Shown here: positions 15,309 to 24,162 of the stretch, piece by piece
Layout of the letters: each line of letters begins with the position of its first letter
Numbering within the stretch: the first letter of the stretch is position 1
Assembly (NCBI RefSeq): GCF_004522215.1
Contig: NZ_SDLR01000003.1
Span: 558,001 to 622,000, forward strand
Length of the DNA: 64,000 nt
Reading direction: 5' to 3'
DNA from: Ammoniphilus sp. YIM 78166
Lineage (GTDB): Bacteria > Bacillota > Bacilli > Aneurinibacillales > RAOX-1
Made by a program: the position numbers and the translations under genes
The notes under the pieces: model-generated
The model's database searches: none
Told to the model about the DNA's origin: nothing
The model's input: only the letters and a program-made list of their open reading frames with translations

Positions 15309-16741
15309 TGTGCCGATAGGTATTGGACAGCCCATCTTGCCGCGTTTTTTCCTTGCTGAATGCAATCAGGAATGCCTACACCCTCATAGCCTGCTCCTGC
15401 TAGGAATATCCCTGGCCGTTTCATTTTGAGCTCTTTTCTTACCTTCTGGAGCCGTTCTAGATGTCCCACTCGGTATTGAGGCATGGACTCATGCCAACGG
15501 GTGACACGGGAGAAGATCGGTTTGGCATCCAAACCCATTATATCGCGAAGATCTTTGCTGACACGATCTACAAGTTCTTCATCTGTATACTGCTTAAAGG
15601 TTTGATTCCTTGAGTGCCCTACATAGGAACGAATGAGAACTTTGTTATCCGGTGTTGTTAAAGGCCATTTTGAGGATGTCCACGTACTTGCCGTAATGTT
15701 CTTCCCTTCCTTATGAGGGACCACAAAGCCGGAGGCATCAAGAGGGTGCTGAATATCCTTGCGTTCAAAAGCCATAACGACATTCGCTACTGATACATAT
15801 CTCGTTTCAGCCAGGGCTGAGATTTCTTCAAGGTCTCGAAGCATATGCATTGCTGCATAAGCAGGAGCAGCCAGCACAACCGAATCAACCTCCATTAGCT
15901 TGCCGTTTTCCATCTCCACTTGATAATGCCTTCCTTGAGAGGTGATGCTTTTAACCCCATGATTCGTCAGGATGTTGACATCGGTCATGGCCTCTTGGAG
16001 TGAATCTACAAGCGTCTCCAGACCGCCTTGATAACTTAGAAACATACTATTCTTTACAGCTGGCGGGAGATTGAGCTTTGGCAAGGGAGCGGCTCCTCCG
16101 GCTTTTCGACTAAATAGCATTCCTTTAATAATACTTCCGTATTTCCTCTCAATTGCCTGAAATTGAGGAAAGGTAGCACTGAGACTCAACGCTTGGGTAT
16201 CCCCAGCATAAATTCCTGACAAAAGGGGCTCTGCAATGTTTTCAGCAACTTCTCTGCCTAAACGGCGTTGCAAAAACCCCCCTAAGGACTCGTCCGATTC
16301 TTCTTTTCGAGCTGGTATCACCAAGTCCATGGCTGCTCTTACTTTGCCTAATGGGGAGATTAATCCGGTTTTGACAAAGGGAGCCATCTGAGTAGGGATC
16401 CCAAGAATCAATCCAGGCGGCATGAGATGAAGTTGATTGCGATGCAGGATAAAGTTTTTTTTAGCGGCTGGGTTGGTCCCCACCATTTTCTCTTCCAAAC
16501 CAAGCTCCAAGGATAAATCAATAATCGCCGGCTTGCGAGCTAAGAAAGAATCAGGTCCTTTCTCTATGACAAATCCGTCATGGCGTTCGGTTTGGATCTT
16601 GCCGCCTAAGCGTTCACTTTTTTCAGCTAATGTAATAGTCAAAGGAAGCTCTTCTTCCTTCATTTGCTTTTGTATGTAGTAGGCTACAGTCAACCCGGTA
16701 ATGCCCCCGCCTACAACCAAGACATGCTGCTTTCTGTTCAT
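15287..16741 (-). CDS. hemY: Coproporphyrinogen/protoporphyrinogen oxidase HemY
   Basis: A 484-residue FAD enzyme that oxidises the porphyrinogen ring late in haem synthesis; Firmicutes HemY acts on coproporphyrinogen III, oxygen-dependent. The N-terminal dinucleotide motif VVGGGITGLT (about 9-18), ERLGGKIQT and the C-terminal FAD contact AGAGYEGVGIPDCIQQG are typical. It is the last gene of hemE-hemH-hemY, 13 nt after hemH, and ends in a shared terminator. Confidence 0.95.
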   Translation of the reverse strand: MNRKQHVLVVGGGITGLTVAYYIQKQMKEEELPLTITLAEKSERLGGKIQTERHDGFVIEKGPDSFLARKPAIIDLSLELGLEEKMVGTNPAAKKNFILHRNQLHLMPPGLILGIPTQMAPFVKTGLISPLGKVRAAMDLVIPARKEESDESLGGFLQRRLGREVAENIAEPLLSGIYAGDTQALSLSATFPQFQAIERKYGSIIKGMLFSRKAGGAAPLPKLNLPPAVKNSMFLSYQGGLETLVDSLQEAMTDVNILTNHGVKSITSQGRHYQVEMENGKLMEVDSVVLAAPAYAAMHMLRDLEEISALAETRYVSVANVVMAFERKDIQHPLDASGFVVPHKEGKNITASTWTSSKWPLTTPDNKVLIRSYVGHSRNQTFKQYTDEELVDRVSKDLRDIMGLDAKPIFSRVTRWHESMPQYRVGHLERLQKVRKELKMKRPGIFLAGAGYEGVGIPDCIQQGKNAARWAVQYLSAQKENVTV

Positions 16742-16754
16742 AGGGATCCATCCT

Positions 16755-17690
16755 CTACTTTTTGTCTTGCAGGGGTTTGAGAACAGCGGAAGCTAATGCT
16801 TGAATAAATAATGGATCAGTATTGAGCGAAGATGTCCGTTCTACATGCATTCCTAATTCGGAAGCAAGGTCTTGCGCTTCGATATCAATATCGTATAGTA
16901 CTTCTAGGTGATCGCTGACAAATCCTATGGGGCTAATGATCAGATTCGTCACTCCTTCTTCTTTTAACTGCTGCATTTTATCCAGCAGATCTGGACCTAG
17001 CCAAGGAACTGCTGTCTGTCCTGCGCTCTGCCATCCGGTCTCCCAGTTCGTCACCCCTACTTGATTGGAGATTGCTTCAGCGGTTTCATGAAGCTGTTTT
17101 GCATACGGATCTCCCATCTCCAGAATCTTCTCCGGTAAGCTGTGAGCGGTGAATAACACCTTTACATCTGACTGCAATTCGGGTGGAAATTTGCTCAAAC
17201 ATTCCTTTACCCGAATAACAAGGGCTTCGATTAGTTTAGGCTCTAGGTGGTAGCTGTCTACCAGGTGAAGTTGGACACCATGTGCCTGAGCGGCTTCCGC
17301 TGCATATTTGTTATAGGCCCCAATACTCATCACCGAATAATGAGGGGCTAGAACGATACCGACCGCCTCGGTAATTCCATCTTGAGCCATCTGAGCGACG
17401 GCATCTGCAATAAAGGGATAAACATGCTTCATCCCAGCATAGGCTTTAAAGGTATATTCGTCGGAAGTTTCATTAAGGTAACGCTCTAGCTCACTGACTT
17501 GGTTTTGCGTGATTTCCGTGAGTGGGGATACGCCGCCGATCGCTTGATAGCGATCTTTTAATTCCTGCAGCTTCTCCGGTGAAGGAGGATTGCCTCGACG
17601 GATATGAGTGTAATACGCTTCTACTTCGTCTAGACTTGCTGGTGTACCGTACGACATCACCAATAAGCCAAGGGTACGTTTGCTCATCAT
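16755..17690 (-). CDS. hemH: Ferrochelatase HemH
   Basis: A 311-residue chelatase that inserts Fe2+ into the porphyrin; in this pathway the substrate is probably coproporphyrin III. Seen: VMSYGTPAS at the N-terminus, LFTAHSLPEKI with the catalytic His region, and SPIGFVSDHLEVLYDID with the conserved Glu. Length equals that of B. subtilis HemH (310). GAGGGGCGGCAAG precedes the first of two adjacent ATG codons. It lies 13 nt after hemE and 13 nt before hemY. Confidence 0.95.
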   Translation of the reverse strand: MMSKRTLGLLVMSYGTPASLDEVEAYYTHIRRGNPPSPEKLQELKDRYQAIGGVSPLTEITQNQVSELERYLNETSDEYTFKAYAGMKHVYPFIADAVAQMAQDGITEAVGIVLAPHYSVMSIGAYNKYAAEAAQAHGVQLHLVDSYHLEPKLIEALVIRVKECLSKFPPELQSDVKVLFTAHSLPEKILEMGDPYAKQLHETAEAISNQVGVTNWETGWQSAGQTAVPWLGPDLLDKMQQLKEEGVTNLIISPIGFVSDHLEVLYDIDIEAQDLASELGMHVERTSSLNTDPLFIQALASAVLKPLQDKK

Positions 17691-17703
17691 TCTTGCCGCC
17701 CCT

Positions 17704-18747
17704 CTATTTGTTCTTAATCACACTGGCGCTATATTCATGAACAAAATCAGTGAGACGCTTGAGCATATCTCCAGGTACTTCAGGGAAAATCCCATGCCCT
17801 AAATTAAAAACGAAGCCTGGCTTTTGCAGCCCTTCATTGATAATCTCCTTCGCACGCGCCTCTAACACAGGCCAAGGAGCAAGTAAAAGCGTAGGATCTA
17901 GGTTTCCTTGTACTGCATAGCGCTCTCCTATGCGATTGCGTCCTTCTGGAATGGACACACGCCAATCTAAGCCGATAACATCCGTATCAAGATCACTCCA
18001 GTATGTGAGAAGCTCTCCGGAACCTACTCCAAAATAAATCTTAGGAGCTTGCAGATCCTTTAACTGTTCGAAGATTTTCTTCATTGTAGGATAGACATAC
18101 TTCATATAATCGGCTGGTGAGAGGGCTCCGACCCAACTATCAAAAATTTGAACAGCCTTTGCTCCAGCCTCTACTTGCGCATACAGATAGGTAACAACCA
18201 TTTGTCCAAGCTTGTCCATAAGGTTGTTCCAAACATCCGGGTGGCTGTACATTAACTGTTTTGTACGAATATAGTTACGGGAAGGACCACCTTCCACCAT
18301 GTAGCTTGCTAAAGTAAATGGGGCACCAGTAAAGCCAATTAACGGTACCTTAAGCTCGCGAGCCAGAATTTTAATCGTCTCGATCACATAGGGAAGATCT
18401 TGTTCCGGTTCAAGCGCGCGCAGGCTATTTATATCATCCGCAGTGCGGTAAGGTGTTTCAAGGACAGGTCCTCGCTTCTCAATAATATCGTACTTCACGC
18501 CCATTGGCCCGAGTGGAACCATGATGTCAGAAAATAAAATAGCGGCATCGACTCCAAGCTGTTGAACAGGCAACGTGGTGACCTCCGCACAGAGCTCTGG
18601 AATATGGCAAATTTCTAGCAAGCTGTATTTTTTTCTGATTTCACGGTATTCCGGCTGATATCGTCCGGCTTGACGCATATACCATACGGGAACATGATCG
18701 ATATCTTTTTTCAAACAGGCATTTACAAACGTATTATTGAAACTCAT
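17704..18747 (-). CDS. hemE: Uroporphyrinogen decarboxylase HemE
   Basis: A 347-residue enzyme that removes four acetate carboxyls from uroporphyrinogen III to give coproporphyrinogen III. Signatures: VWYMRQAGRYQPEYR at the N-terminus (PxWxMRQAGR) and GFTGAPFTLASYMVEGG in the middle. First gene of the hemEHY operon, with a promoter 40-70 nt upstream and GAGGATTTGAC before the ATG. The early haem genes are not in the window. Confidence 0.96.
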   Translation of the reverse strand: MSFNNTFVNACLKKDIDHVPVWYMRQAGRYQPEYREIRKKYSLLEICHIPELCAEVTTLPVQQLGVDAAILFSDIMVPLGPMGVKYDIIEKRGPVLETPYRTADDINSLRALEPEQDLPYVIETIKILARELKVPLIGFTGAPFTLASYMVEGGPSRNYIRTKQLMYSHPDVWNNLMDKLGQMVVTYLYAQVEAGAKAVQIFDSWVGALSPADYMKYVYPTMKKIFEQLKDLQAPKIYFGVGSGELLTYWSDLDTDVIGLDWRVSIPEGRNRIGERYAVQGNLDPTLLLAPWPVLEARAKEIINEGLQKPGFVFNLGHGIFPEVPGDMLKRLTDFVHEYSASVIKNK

Positions 18748-18786
18748 GTCAAATCCTCTTTTCTGTCAATTTCGCTACCATTAACC

Positions 18787-18815
18787 ATTATGACGTTTTT
18801 GTATAGAATTAACAA
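18787..18815 (-). promoter_or_regulatory. Promoter of hemEHY
   Basis: Minus strand TTGTTA (18810-18815), 17-nt spacer, CATAAT (18787-18792). Confidence 0.6.
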
Positions 18816-18857
18816 GGTAGAGCCGTTTTTGAAGTGTGACATTTTTTCAACATTAGT

Positions 18858-18890
18858 AAAATGGCGACCATCCACTGAGGTCGCCATTTT
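18858..18890. terminator. Strong hairpin terminator
   Basis: AAAATGGCGACC (18858-18869) pairs with GGTCGCCATTTT (18879-18890). It follows the 56-residue gene at 18896-19066 and insulates hemE from it. Confidence 0.85.
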
Positions 18891-18895
18891 GAATG

Positions 18896-19066
18896 CTATT
18901 GGTAGTTTCCTGTCCTTGTGTCATACGGCCCAGGATTAGGGATTACAGGAGGATTGATGACCTCTGGTGTATCGGTATTGCGGGTTTGGTGCTGATTCGT
19001 AAGTCCAGCCATGTGTGTCCCAATTTCCTTTAACTCAGGGTTCTGATTATTGTTATTTTGCTTCAT
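18896..19066 (-). CDS. 56-residue Asn/Pro-rich protein of unknown function
   Basis: CAAGGAGGTACTGA precedes an ATG on the minus strand that opens 56 codons (MKQNNNNQNPELKE..., then TPEVINPPVIPNPGPY, ending TGNYQ). A terminator begins 5 nt after the stop. The protein is polar and low-complexity, without Cys, signal peptide or membrane segment. Such proteins in spore formers are sometimes coat or spore-associated, but nothing here proves it. Confidence 0.65.
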   Translation of the reverse strand: MKQNNNNQNPELKEIGTHMAGLTNQHQTRNTDTPEVINPPVIPNPGPYDTRTGNYQ

Positions 19067-19119
19067 TCAGTACCTCCTTGAGTATGGGAATGAAAAAAAG
19101 TGGAGGGTTAACCTCCACT

Positions 19120-19590
19120 CTATCGGCGAGTTGTGGTTCCTCGAGTGATCACACGGTCATCATAGTTATTGTCATAAATGTAGGGTGATCCAGTGCCAAA
19201 ACGATTATTCAAAGTATCCATACGACCAGTATTAGGCGCAAGCGGTAGAGGAGCTACACGAGTGCCTGGTGTCGCTGGAGTAGTATACGGCGTTACGCGG
19301 TTTGCACGGTTGTTTACAAAAGGTACAGCTCGACCCGTGGTATCGAAGTTACGACCTTGGAACATATTTGTTCGTCCAGTCATGTTTGTACGCCCTGTCA
19401 TGTCACCCTGGAACTGATTTACCCTTCCAGTGTAGTCATTTACATTGTATACCCCGTCATATTGATTAACACCCGCACCACCACCTGCACCTGCACCACA
19501 ACCTGTCAATAAGCCTACAGTCAACAAACTGACAATACTTAGCGGTCTCAATACTCGAGCAAGTAAGCTATGCTTCCCGGTTTTAATCAA
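19120..19590 (-). CDS. Low-complexity lipoprotein with TGRTN repeats
   Basis: A 156-residue lipoprotein with signal peptide and lipobox (LLTGCG), then a Gly-rich linker (GAGAGGGAGVNQYDG) and an Asn/Thr/Arg-rich body containing tandem MTGRTNMTGRTN and related NQFQGD/NMFQGR units, ending ITRGTTTRR. The body should be disordered and basic. The frame allows GTG 19602, but TTG 19590 is about 8 nt after GGAAGGTGG and is preferred. No enzyme domain is visible. A spore or cell-surface role is a guess. Confidence 0.65.
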   Translation of the reverse strand: MIKTGKHSLLARVLRPLSIVSLLTVGLLTGCGAGAGGGAGVNQYDGVYNVNDYTGRVNQFQGDMTGRTNMTGRTNMFQGRNFDTTGRAVPFVNNRANRVTPYTTPATPGTRVAPLPLAPNTGRMDTLNNRFGTGSPYIYDNNYDDRVITRGTTTRR

Positions 19591-19706
19591 ATGAAAAACC
19601 ACCTTCCGCTAATTTCACTCCTGCTCTGTCTTTATCGGAGTGTAATTATAGGATGTGGTCGTACGGGACTTGTTATGAATGTTAAATGTTCGAAAGAAAG
19701 GAAGAC

Positions 19707-19919
19707 CTAAGCTCCAAATTCAGCATTGAGCTTCCTTCTGACCAGATATTCAATCTTTAGGTCTTGGTAGGTTTGATAACGGAGGCACTTGGAATGATTG
19801 CCCATACAAAATTTCTCGATGAGCTCTTCTTCCCCTTTTAAGTCCTCATCCGTAGCTTCACAGTTCACATGGTGCACGAAAAACCGCTGTTGTTCATGAT
19901 AAAGAGGGCAAAACTCCAT
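19707..19919 (-). CDS. 70-residue Cys-containing protein of unknown function
   Basis: MEFCPLYHEQQRFFVHH..., with cysteines at positions 4, 20, 38 and 45 and nearby histidines, a spacing that could hold a metal ion or cluster. GAGGGGATGAGTTC precedes the ATG. No signal peptide. It lies between a lipoprotein gene and the permease pair on the same strand. I know no assigned function. Confidence 0.6.
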   Translation of the reverse strand: MEFCPLYHEQQRFFVHHVNCEATDEDLKGEEELIEKFCMGNHSKCLRYQTYQDLKIEYLVRRKLNAEFGA

Positions 19920-19984
19920 GAACTCATCCCCTCAGGTTTACTTCATTCCCAGCCTTGCCAAGTTCTGCTTTTTTTATTCTTTGT

Positions 19985-20839
19985 TTACTTAAGCTTGGGA
20001 TAAACATAAGGGTCAGCAGGCATACCAACCATTTCCCATTCCTCTACTTTGAGTTTGGGGAGCTCAAAATCACCGTATTGGGTAATATCCAGTGTCCCCT
20101 TCACGCGTACCCATGTATCCTCTTGCAGTGTTTCTGCATCTTCCCATTCTGCCATAAAACCAATAACTCCAGCATCAGCCAAGCAATGGGTGATGATAAA
20201 CCTTGCGACCACAAGCTGGGATGGGTCCATTCCCTCTTCTTTATAGACAAACCCAGACAGCTCTACCGTTTTTCCAATAAACTCCCTAGGATAAAAGGAT
20301 ATGGTATCCGCGTACTCTACAAAGTCGAAATCATTAAAAATGATTTCCGGTTGTTGGATCAGTACATTAAGCGAATCCTCATAAAGATCGTCCAGGTACA
20401 CCAATTGATCTTCTCGAGACACCGGTATCGGATGCTCTTCTTCCATTGAAGCAGCACTTGCTTTGGGAGATGGAGACTGGATCATGACACCTTTTTTGGA
20501 TGCCATGGCAGCGTCAAGTGTTTTTGCTGGAAGAAGGAACCCTGTGATTAAAGGAATAGACAGGATAGCATAAGCTAGCCCTCCTTTGAACGACCATCGC
20601 AGATGATGGTGATCACAACCTGCACCACAGTGATGATCATGTTGCGTTTGCTGAGTGTTTCGTATCCTCCCTAACTGAGCTAGGAACAATAGAAACAAGA
20701 GTGCACAAGCGATCAAGCTCATGGCTGAATATTTAATGTTAATATATTTGGCAATCTCGCCGGTCCAATGCATTTGACCAATCAACAAGGCAAAGCCAAG
20801 CAAAATTCCAGCGCGAAGTAACTGTTGTGAATTCAACAC
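19985..20839 (-). CDS. TIGR03943 family protein (YcgQ-like) with His/Cys-rich loop
   Basis: A 284-residue membrane protein. Two N-terminal hydrophobic segments (about 8-27 and 38-55) are followed by a loop with HDHHCGAGCDHHH (about 67-79), a third segment (about 86-104) and a C-terminal OB-fold-like region (DUF1980, about 175-280; GKTVELSGFVYKEEG). It partners the permease gene 9 nt upstream, as ycgQ does with ycgR. The loop is a credible metal site; the transported substrate is not known. Confidence 0.8.
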   Translation of the reverse strand: MLNSQQLLRAGILLGFALLIGQMHWTGEIAKYINIKYSAMSLIACALLFLLFLAQLGRIRNTQQTQHDHHCGAGCDHHHLRWSFKGGLAYAILSIPLITGFLLPAKTLDAAMASKKGVMIQSPSPKASAASMEEEHPIPVSREDQLVYLDDLYEDSLNVLIQQPEIIFNDFDFVEYADTISFYPREFIGKTVELSGFVYKEEGMDPSQLVVARFIITHCLADAGVIGFMAEWEDAETLQEDTWVRVKGTLDITQYGDFELPKLKVEEWEMVGMPADPYVYPKLK

Positions 20840-20848
20840 CCTTCCTCC

Positions 20849-21856
20849 TTACAACCAAAATTGTGTAGCTAAAACTGCACAAAACACCGTTACCGTTATT
20901 AAGCTCATAAGAACGAAGACAAAACGTGCTTTAAAAACACCGATCAGCATAAATGTGTTCTTCAAATCCAGCATAGGTCCATACACGAGGAAACCGAGCA
21001 ACGCGGTAGGGGCAAACATATTACGGAACGAGGCCGCGATAAAGGCATCCGCTTCCGAACAGAGAGATAGCAAGAAGGCTAGCCCCATCATGACAAGAGT
21101 CGAGGTAACTACACTGCTTCCTAATTGAAGAATAGCTGCAGAGGATACGTAAGTTTGAACAAAAGCAGCTAAAAAGGCTCCCATGATCAGATATTTTCCC
21201 ATATCAAAAAATTCATCAATCGAGTGATGCAGCATCTGGACAAATCGTTGGCCCAATGGCAGCTTCTGGCTGGAGTTGCTAACCATCGCTAGGACTTGTC
21301 CATGTTTCATTTGGTTCCCCTTGTAGACCAGAGCAATAATCGCGGCGATAACAAGGGCGACCGCAAAGCCTAGAAACATTCTCCAGCCCGCCATTTGGGC
21401 ATCATTCCCAAAGGCCATATATGTAGATAAAATAACAATGGGATTAATGATCGGTCCAGTTAGCAAAAATCCAATTCCCGCATATAAAGGTACTCCTTTC
21501 GCGATCAGTCGGCGCACGATCGGAACGATGCCGCATTCACATGCAGGGAATAAAGCCCCTAGTACACAACTCATCAGTACCGCAAGGTACTTGTTGGTTG
21601 GCATCCATCTGCGAATATGATCCTCTGTTACAAAGATCTGAATCATCCCTGCGATGAGCACGCCTATGAGGACAAAAGGAATCGCCTCAATCAGGATACT
21701 TAGGAAAATGGTGTTTAAGCTTAATATAGAGGAAGGAACTTCAAATGGAAGCCCCTGTTCTTCTGTGGGATTAGGACTCAGCAAAAATAACAAAACTGCA
21801 GCTAACAGAACCACTCCGGAAAGTTCCAAAGAAAAGGAACGTATCCACTTTAACAT
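20849..21856 (-). CDS. Permease (UPF0718, YcgR-like)
   Basis: A 335-residue protein with about eight to ten hydrophobic segments. FPACECGIVPIVRRLI followed by GIGFLLTGPIINPIV is the family signature, with a CxC pair in the first half. Related proteins include organoarsenical permeases, but the YcgR branch has no proven substrate. The frame extends to 21874, but ATG 21856 has GGAGGTTACCGA upstream, so six residues are trimmed. First gene of a two-gene operon with the TIGR03943 protein. A 12-bp palindrome 31 nt upstream may be an operator. Confidence 0.82.
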   Translation of the reverse strand: MLKWIRSFSLELSGVVLLAAVLLFLLSPNPTEEQGLPFEVPSSILSLNTIFLSILIEAIPFVLIGVLIAGMIQIFVTEDHIRRWMPTNKYLAVLMSCVLGALFPACECGIVPIVRRLIAKGVPLYAGIGFLLTGPIINPIVILSTYMAFGNDAQMAGWRMFLGFAVALVIAAIIALVYKGNQMKHGQVLAMVSNSSQKLPLGQRFVQMLHHSIDEFFDMGKYLIMGAFLAAFVQTYVSSAAILQLGSSVVTSTLVMMGLAFLLSLCSEADAFIAASFRNMFAPTALLGFLVYGPMLDLKNTFMLIGVFKARFVFVLMSLITVTVFCAVLATQFWL

Positions 21857-21887
21857 TCGGTAACCTCCAAACAATTGAAATTGGTTT

Positions 21888-21899
21888 TCCTTATAAGGA
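21888..21899. promoter_or_regulatory. 12-bp palindrome upstream of the permease gene
   Basis: TCCTTATAAGGA, perfectly self-complementary, between the probable promoter area and the ribosome binding site of the ycgR-like gene. A candidate operator; no regulator is identified. Confidence 0.35.
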
Positions 21900-22018
21900 T
21901 AACGTATTAAAAAAAGATTTCAATAGAAATTCCACTTTTTTAGGCTGCCTCAACATTTTCCTCCCCTACAAAACCATTCGAACATCGTGTATAATTTTCT
22001 TATAATGGAGGGATGACC

Positions 22019-22333
22019 ATGAAATATAACTTTGTTTATGATAGGAGAATAGAGCTTGATATGCCGGTGATCTACGTTCCCTTCGAGGAATGGAATTCAG
22101 AAGAAACCGCTGCATTCTACGAAAGAACTCAGGGAATTACGTCAAAAATCCCTGCCAAAATACTAGAGTTCGACAAGCGATATATGAAGAAATACGAGGA
22201 ATTGCAGAGCCGCCCCGAAGCGTTTTTCGAGATCATGGATGAGCTTAATGAATTATCTGGGAAAATAAGCGAACTCAACGTTTTGTTTCTTCGCTTGGAA
22301 GGGACCTTTATCCAATCGGATACCCACTTCTAA
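22019..22333 (+). CDS. 104-residue protein of unknown function
   Basis: A soluble, mostly helical, acidic protein (MKYNFVYDRRIELDMPVIYVPFEEW...). Start ATG 22019 has GGAGGG 7 nt upstream; the ATG at 22013 lies inside that spacing. Two TATAAT-like boxes sit at about 21991-22006. The region 50-95 (ILEFDKRYMKKYEEL... ELSGKISELNVLFLRLEG) may form a coiled coil. It ends at a terminator. No family recognised. Confidence 0.65.
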   Translation: MKYNFVYDRRIELDMPVIYVPFEEWNSEETAAFYERTQGITSKIPAKILEFDKRYMKKYEELQSRPEAFFEIMDELNELSGKISELNVLFLRLEGTFIQSDTHF

Positions 22334-22338
22334 AGGAA

Positions 22339-22372
22339 AAACCACCCGCAGTGTGTCGGGTGGTTTATTTTT
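22339..22372. terminator. Bidirectional terminator
   Basis: AAACCACCCG (22339-22348) pairs with CGGGTGGTTT (22357-22366), followed by ATTTTTTC. The stop of the convergent methyltransferase gene is inside the stem. Confidence 0.88.
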
Positions 22373-23102
22373 TCTTGCAAATAAAGATCATTCGAGGGGA
22401 ACGGTCAGCCGCGTATGGCGTGGCATCATAGTTGCCAAACACGTGCAGGATATCAAAGTTCTGCTTGATAAGCATAGATTGAAGCTGCTCGAGCGAATAA
22501 AGCTTCACTCTTTCCTCATACTGTCTGCTGCTTTCTCCTTGCTCCTTGATCACAATTCGCTTTTGAACAAATTCCTCGTTAACCGTTCGATACTGTAAAA
22601 TCTCAAGGTCTTCCCCTTTCGACTCCGAATAAGGTACCAAATGGGCGCGAAGATACTCAGGATTTAAATAATCCATAAGGAAGTACCCGCCGGCCTTGAG
22701 CGCTTGACTCGCCTGTTTAAGTACTTTTTCATTTTCTTCATCTTCTACAAAATAGCCGAAACTTGTGAACAAATTGAATACATAGTCCACCTCTTCTTGG
22801 AACGGAATTTCTCTGGCATCTGCCCGCATATACAGTACAGGAAGGTTTAAAGATTGCTTTATGGCCTCCTGTAAAAGAACAGCGGACAAGTCCACGGCAA
22901 TGACCCGTAGTCCAAGCTGGGCAAGCCAGCGACTGTGACGCCCCTGACCACAACATAAGTCCAAGGCGGTTTTTCCAGGTTGAATGTCTAGAAATGGAAT
23001 CAGTTGCTCAAGCTCCTGTGTAGCTTTTACTTCATCGCGATGTGCATAGATCTTTAAGTAATCTTCTTGAAAGGATTTTTCAAACCATTCTTTACTCATC
23101 AT
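22365..23102 (-). CDS. Class I SAM-dependent methyltransferase
   Basis: A protein of about 245 residues with the SAM-binding motif I ALDLCCGQGRHSRWLA and motif II acidic residue in RVIAVDLS, then VDYVFNLFTSFGYF as the post-motif region. The C-terminal half has a beta-rich insertion found in this uncharacterised group. Two adjacent ATG codons (23102, 23099) follow AGGTGG; a GTG at 23108 is less likely. Substrate unknown. It lies 22 nt after the epimerase gene on the same strand. Confidence 0.8.
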   Translation of the reverse strand: MMSKEWFEKSFQEDYLKIYAHRDEVKATQELEQLIPFLDIQPGKTALDLCCGQGRHSRWLAQLGLRVIAVDLSAVLLQEAIKQSLNLPVLYMRADAREIPFQEEVDYVFNLFTSFGYFVEDEENEKVLKQASQALKAGGYFLMDYLNPEYLRAHLVPYSESKGEDLEILQYRTVNEEFVQKRIVIKEQGESSRQYEERVKLYSLEQLQSMLIKQNFDILHVFGNYDATPYAADRSPRMIFICKKK

Positions 23103-23123
23103 GTCCACCTATCCTGTTCTTTT

Positions 23124-24014
23124 CTACAAACAATCCTCAAGTGCTTCTTTTAGGAAGGGATATTTAAACCGATAGCCTGTCTCTAATGCCCTGTGTGGGA
23201 TGACTTGCTGCCCCTTTAGGACCAGATCAGACATCTCACCAAGGGCTAGTTGAAGAACGAAAGCGGGTGTAGGCAGCCAATGTGGGCGGTGTAACACCTG
23301 ACCTACGGTTTTCCCGAATTGATCCATCGTTACAGGATTAGGCGCGGTAAAATTAACGGCCGCCTGTACGCCATCTTTTTCAATACAATGTAACATCAAA
23401 CCAACAACATCGTCTATATGTATCCAAGAAAGATATTGGTTCCCGCTCCCTACTCTTCCCCCGGCAAAAAGCTTGTAGGGTAACACCATCTTCGGCAAAG
23501 CACCCCCCTCACGGCCAAGCACTACTCCGAACCGAGCTCGAATTACACGAATGCCTTGTTGGGCCATCGGTTTCACTTCTTCCTCCCAAGCATGAACCAC
23601 TTCTGCTAGAAAATCTTGAGGAGGAATCATGGCATCTTCATCAAAAATCTCCGTGGTAGAATGTCCATAATAGCCAACCGCAGAAGCATTCAGAAGGACG
23701 GATGTACGAATTCCCTTTTCCAATTCTTGAGCAAGCTCTCGAGTGGTTTCAATACGACTATTCAGGATAGAGGCTTTAGCCGAAGAAGTCCACCTTTGGT
23801 TGATCGATTCGCCTGCTAGGTTAATCAAAGCATCCACCGCCAAAGGGGTATCTCCACCCTGCAGCGGCCATTTAAGGTAGGTTATTAAAGGATTACCGGT
23901 GTTATACTTATGAGGATTTCGGGTAAATAAGAAAAGTGAATGCCCTTGCTGGATATATTGTCGCGCAAGCTGGCCTCCAATGAAACCAGTCCCCCCTAGA
24001 ACAGCAATCTTCAT
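23124..24014 (-). CDS. TIGR01777 family NAD-dependent epimerase-like protein
   Basis: A 296-residue short-chain dehydrogenase/epimerase fold protein. The N-terminus MKIAVLGGTGFIGGQLA is the Rossmann GxxGxxG motif. INLAGESINQRWT, NASAVGYYG and the C-terminal DUF1731-like segment (PTPAFVLQLALGEMSDLVLKGQ) are family marks. The frame is open to 24077, but ATG 24014 has GGAGGGGGAATAATC. The family (YfhF) has no assigned substrate. Confidence 0.85.
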   Translation of the reverse strand: MKIAVLGGTGFIGGQLARQYIQQGHSLFLFTRNPHKYNTGNPLITYLKWPLQGGDTPLAVDALINLAGESINQRWTSSAKASILNSRIETTRELAQELEKGIRTSVLLNASAVGYYGHSTTEIFDEDAMIPPQDFLAEVVHAWEEEVKPMAQQGIRVIRARFGVVLGREGGALPKMVLPYKLFAGGRVGSGNQYLSWIHIDDVVGLMLHCIEKDGVQAAVNFTAPNPVTMDQFGKTVGQVLHRPHWLPTPAFVLQLALGEMSDLVLKGQQVIPHRALETGYRFKYPFLKEALEDCL

Positions 24015-24114
24015 GATTATTCCCCCTCCGGGAAAGATAAGGAAAGATACTCCATATATTATACAACACTTATACAAGGGACATGAGACCTAAATGTGCT
24101 CTGTTGTCTAAATG

Positions 24115-24144
24115 TTGGAGAGTAGCTAAAATAGAACTGATACT
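24115..24144 (+). promoter_or_regulatory. Promoter of the antiporter gene
   Basis: TTGGAG (24115-24120), 18-nt spacer, GATACT (24139-24144). Confidence 0.45.
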
Positions 24145-24162
24145 TTACGAAGGAGGAAAATA

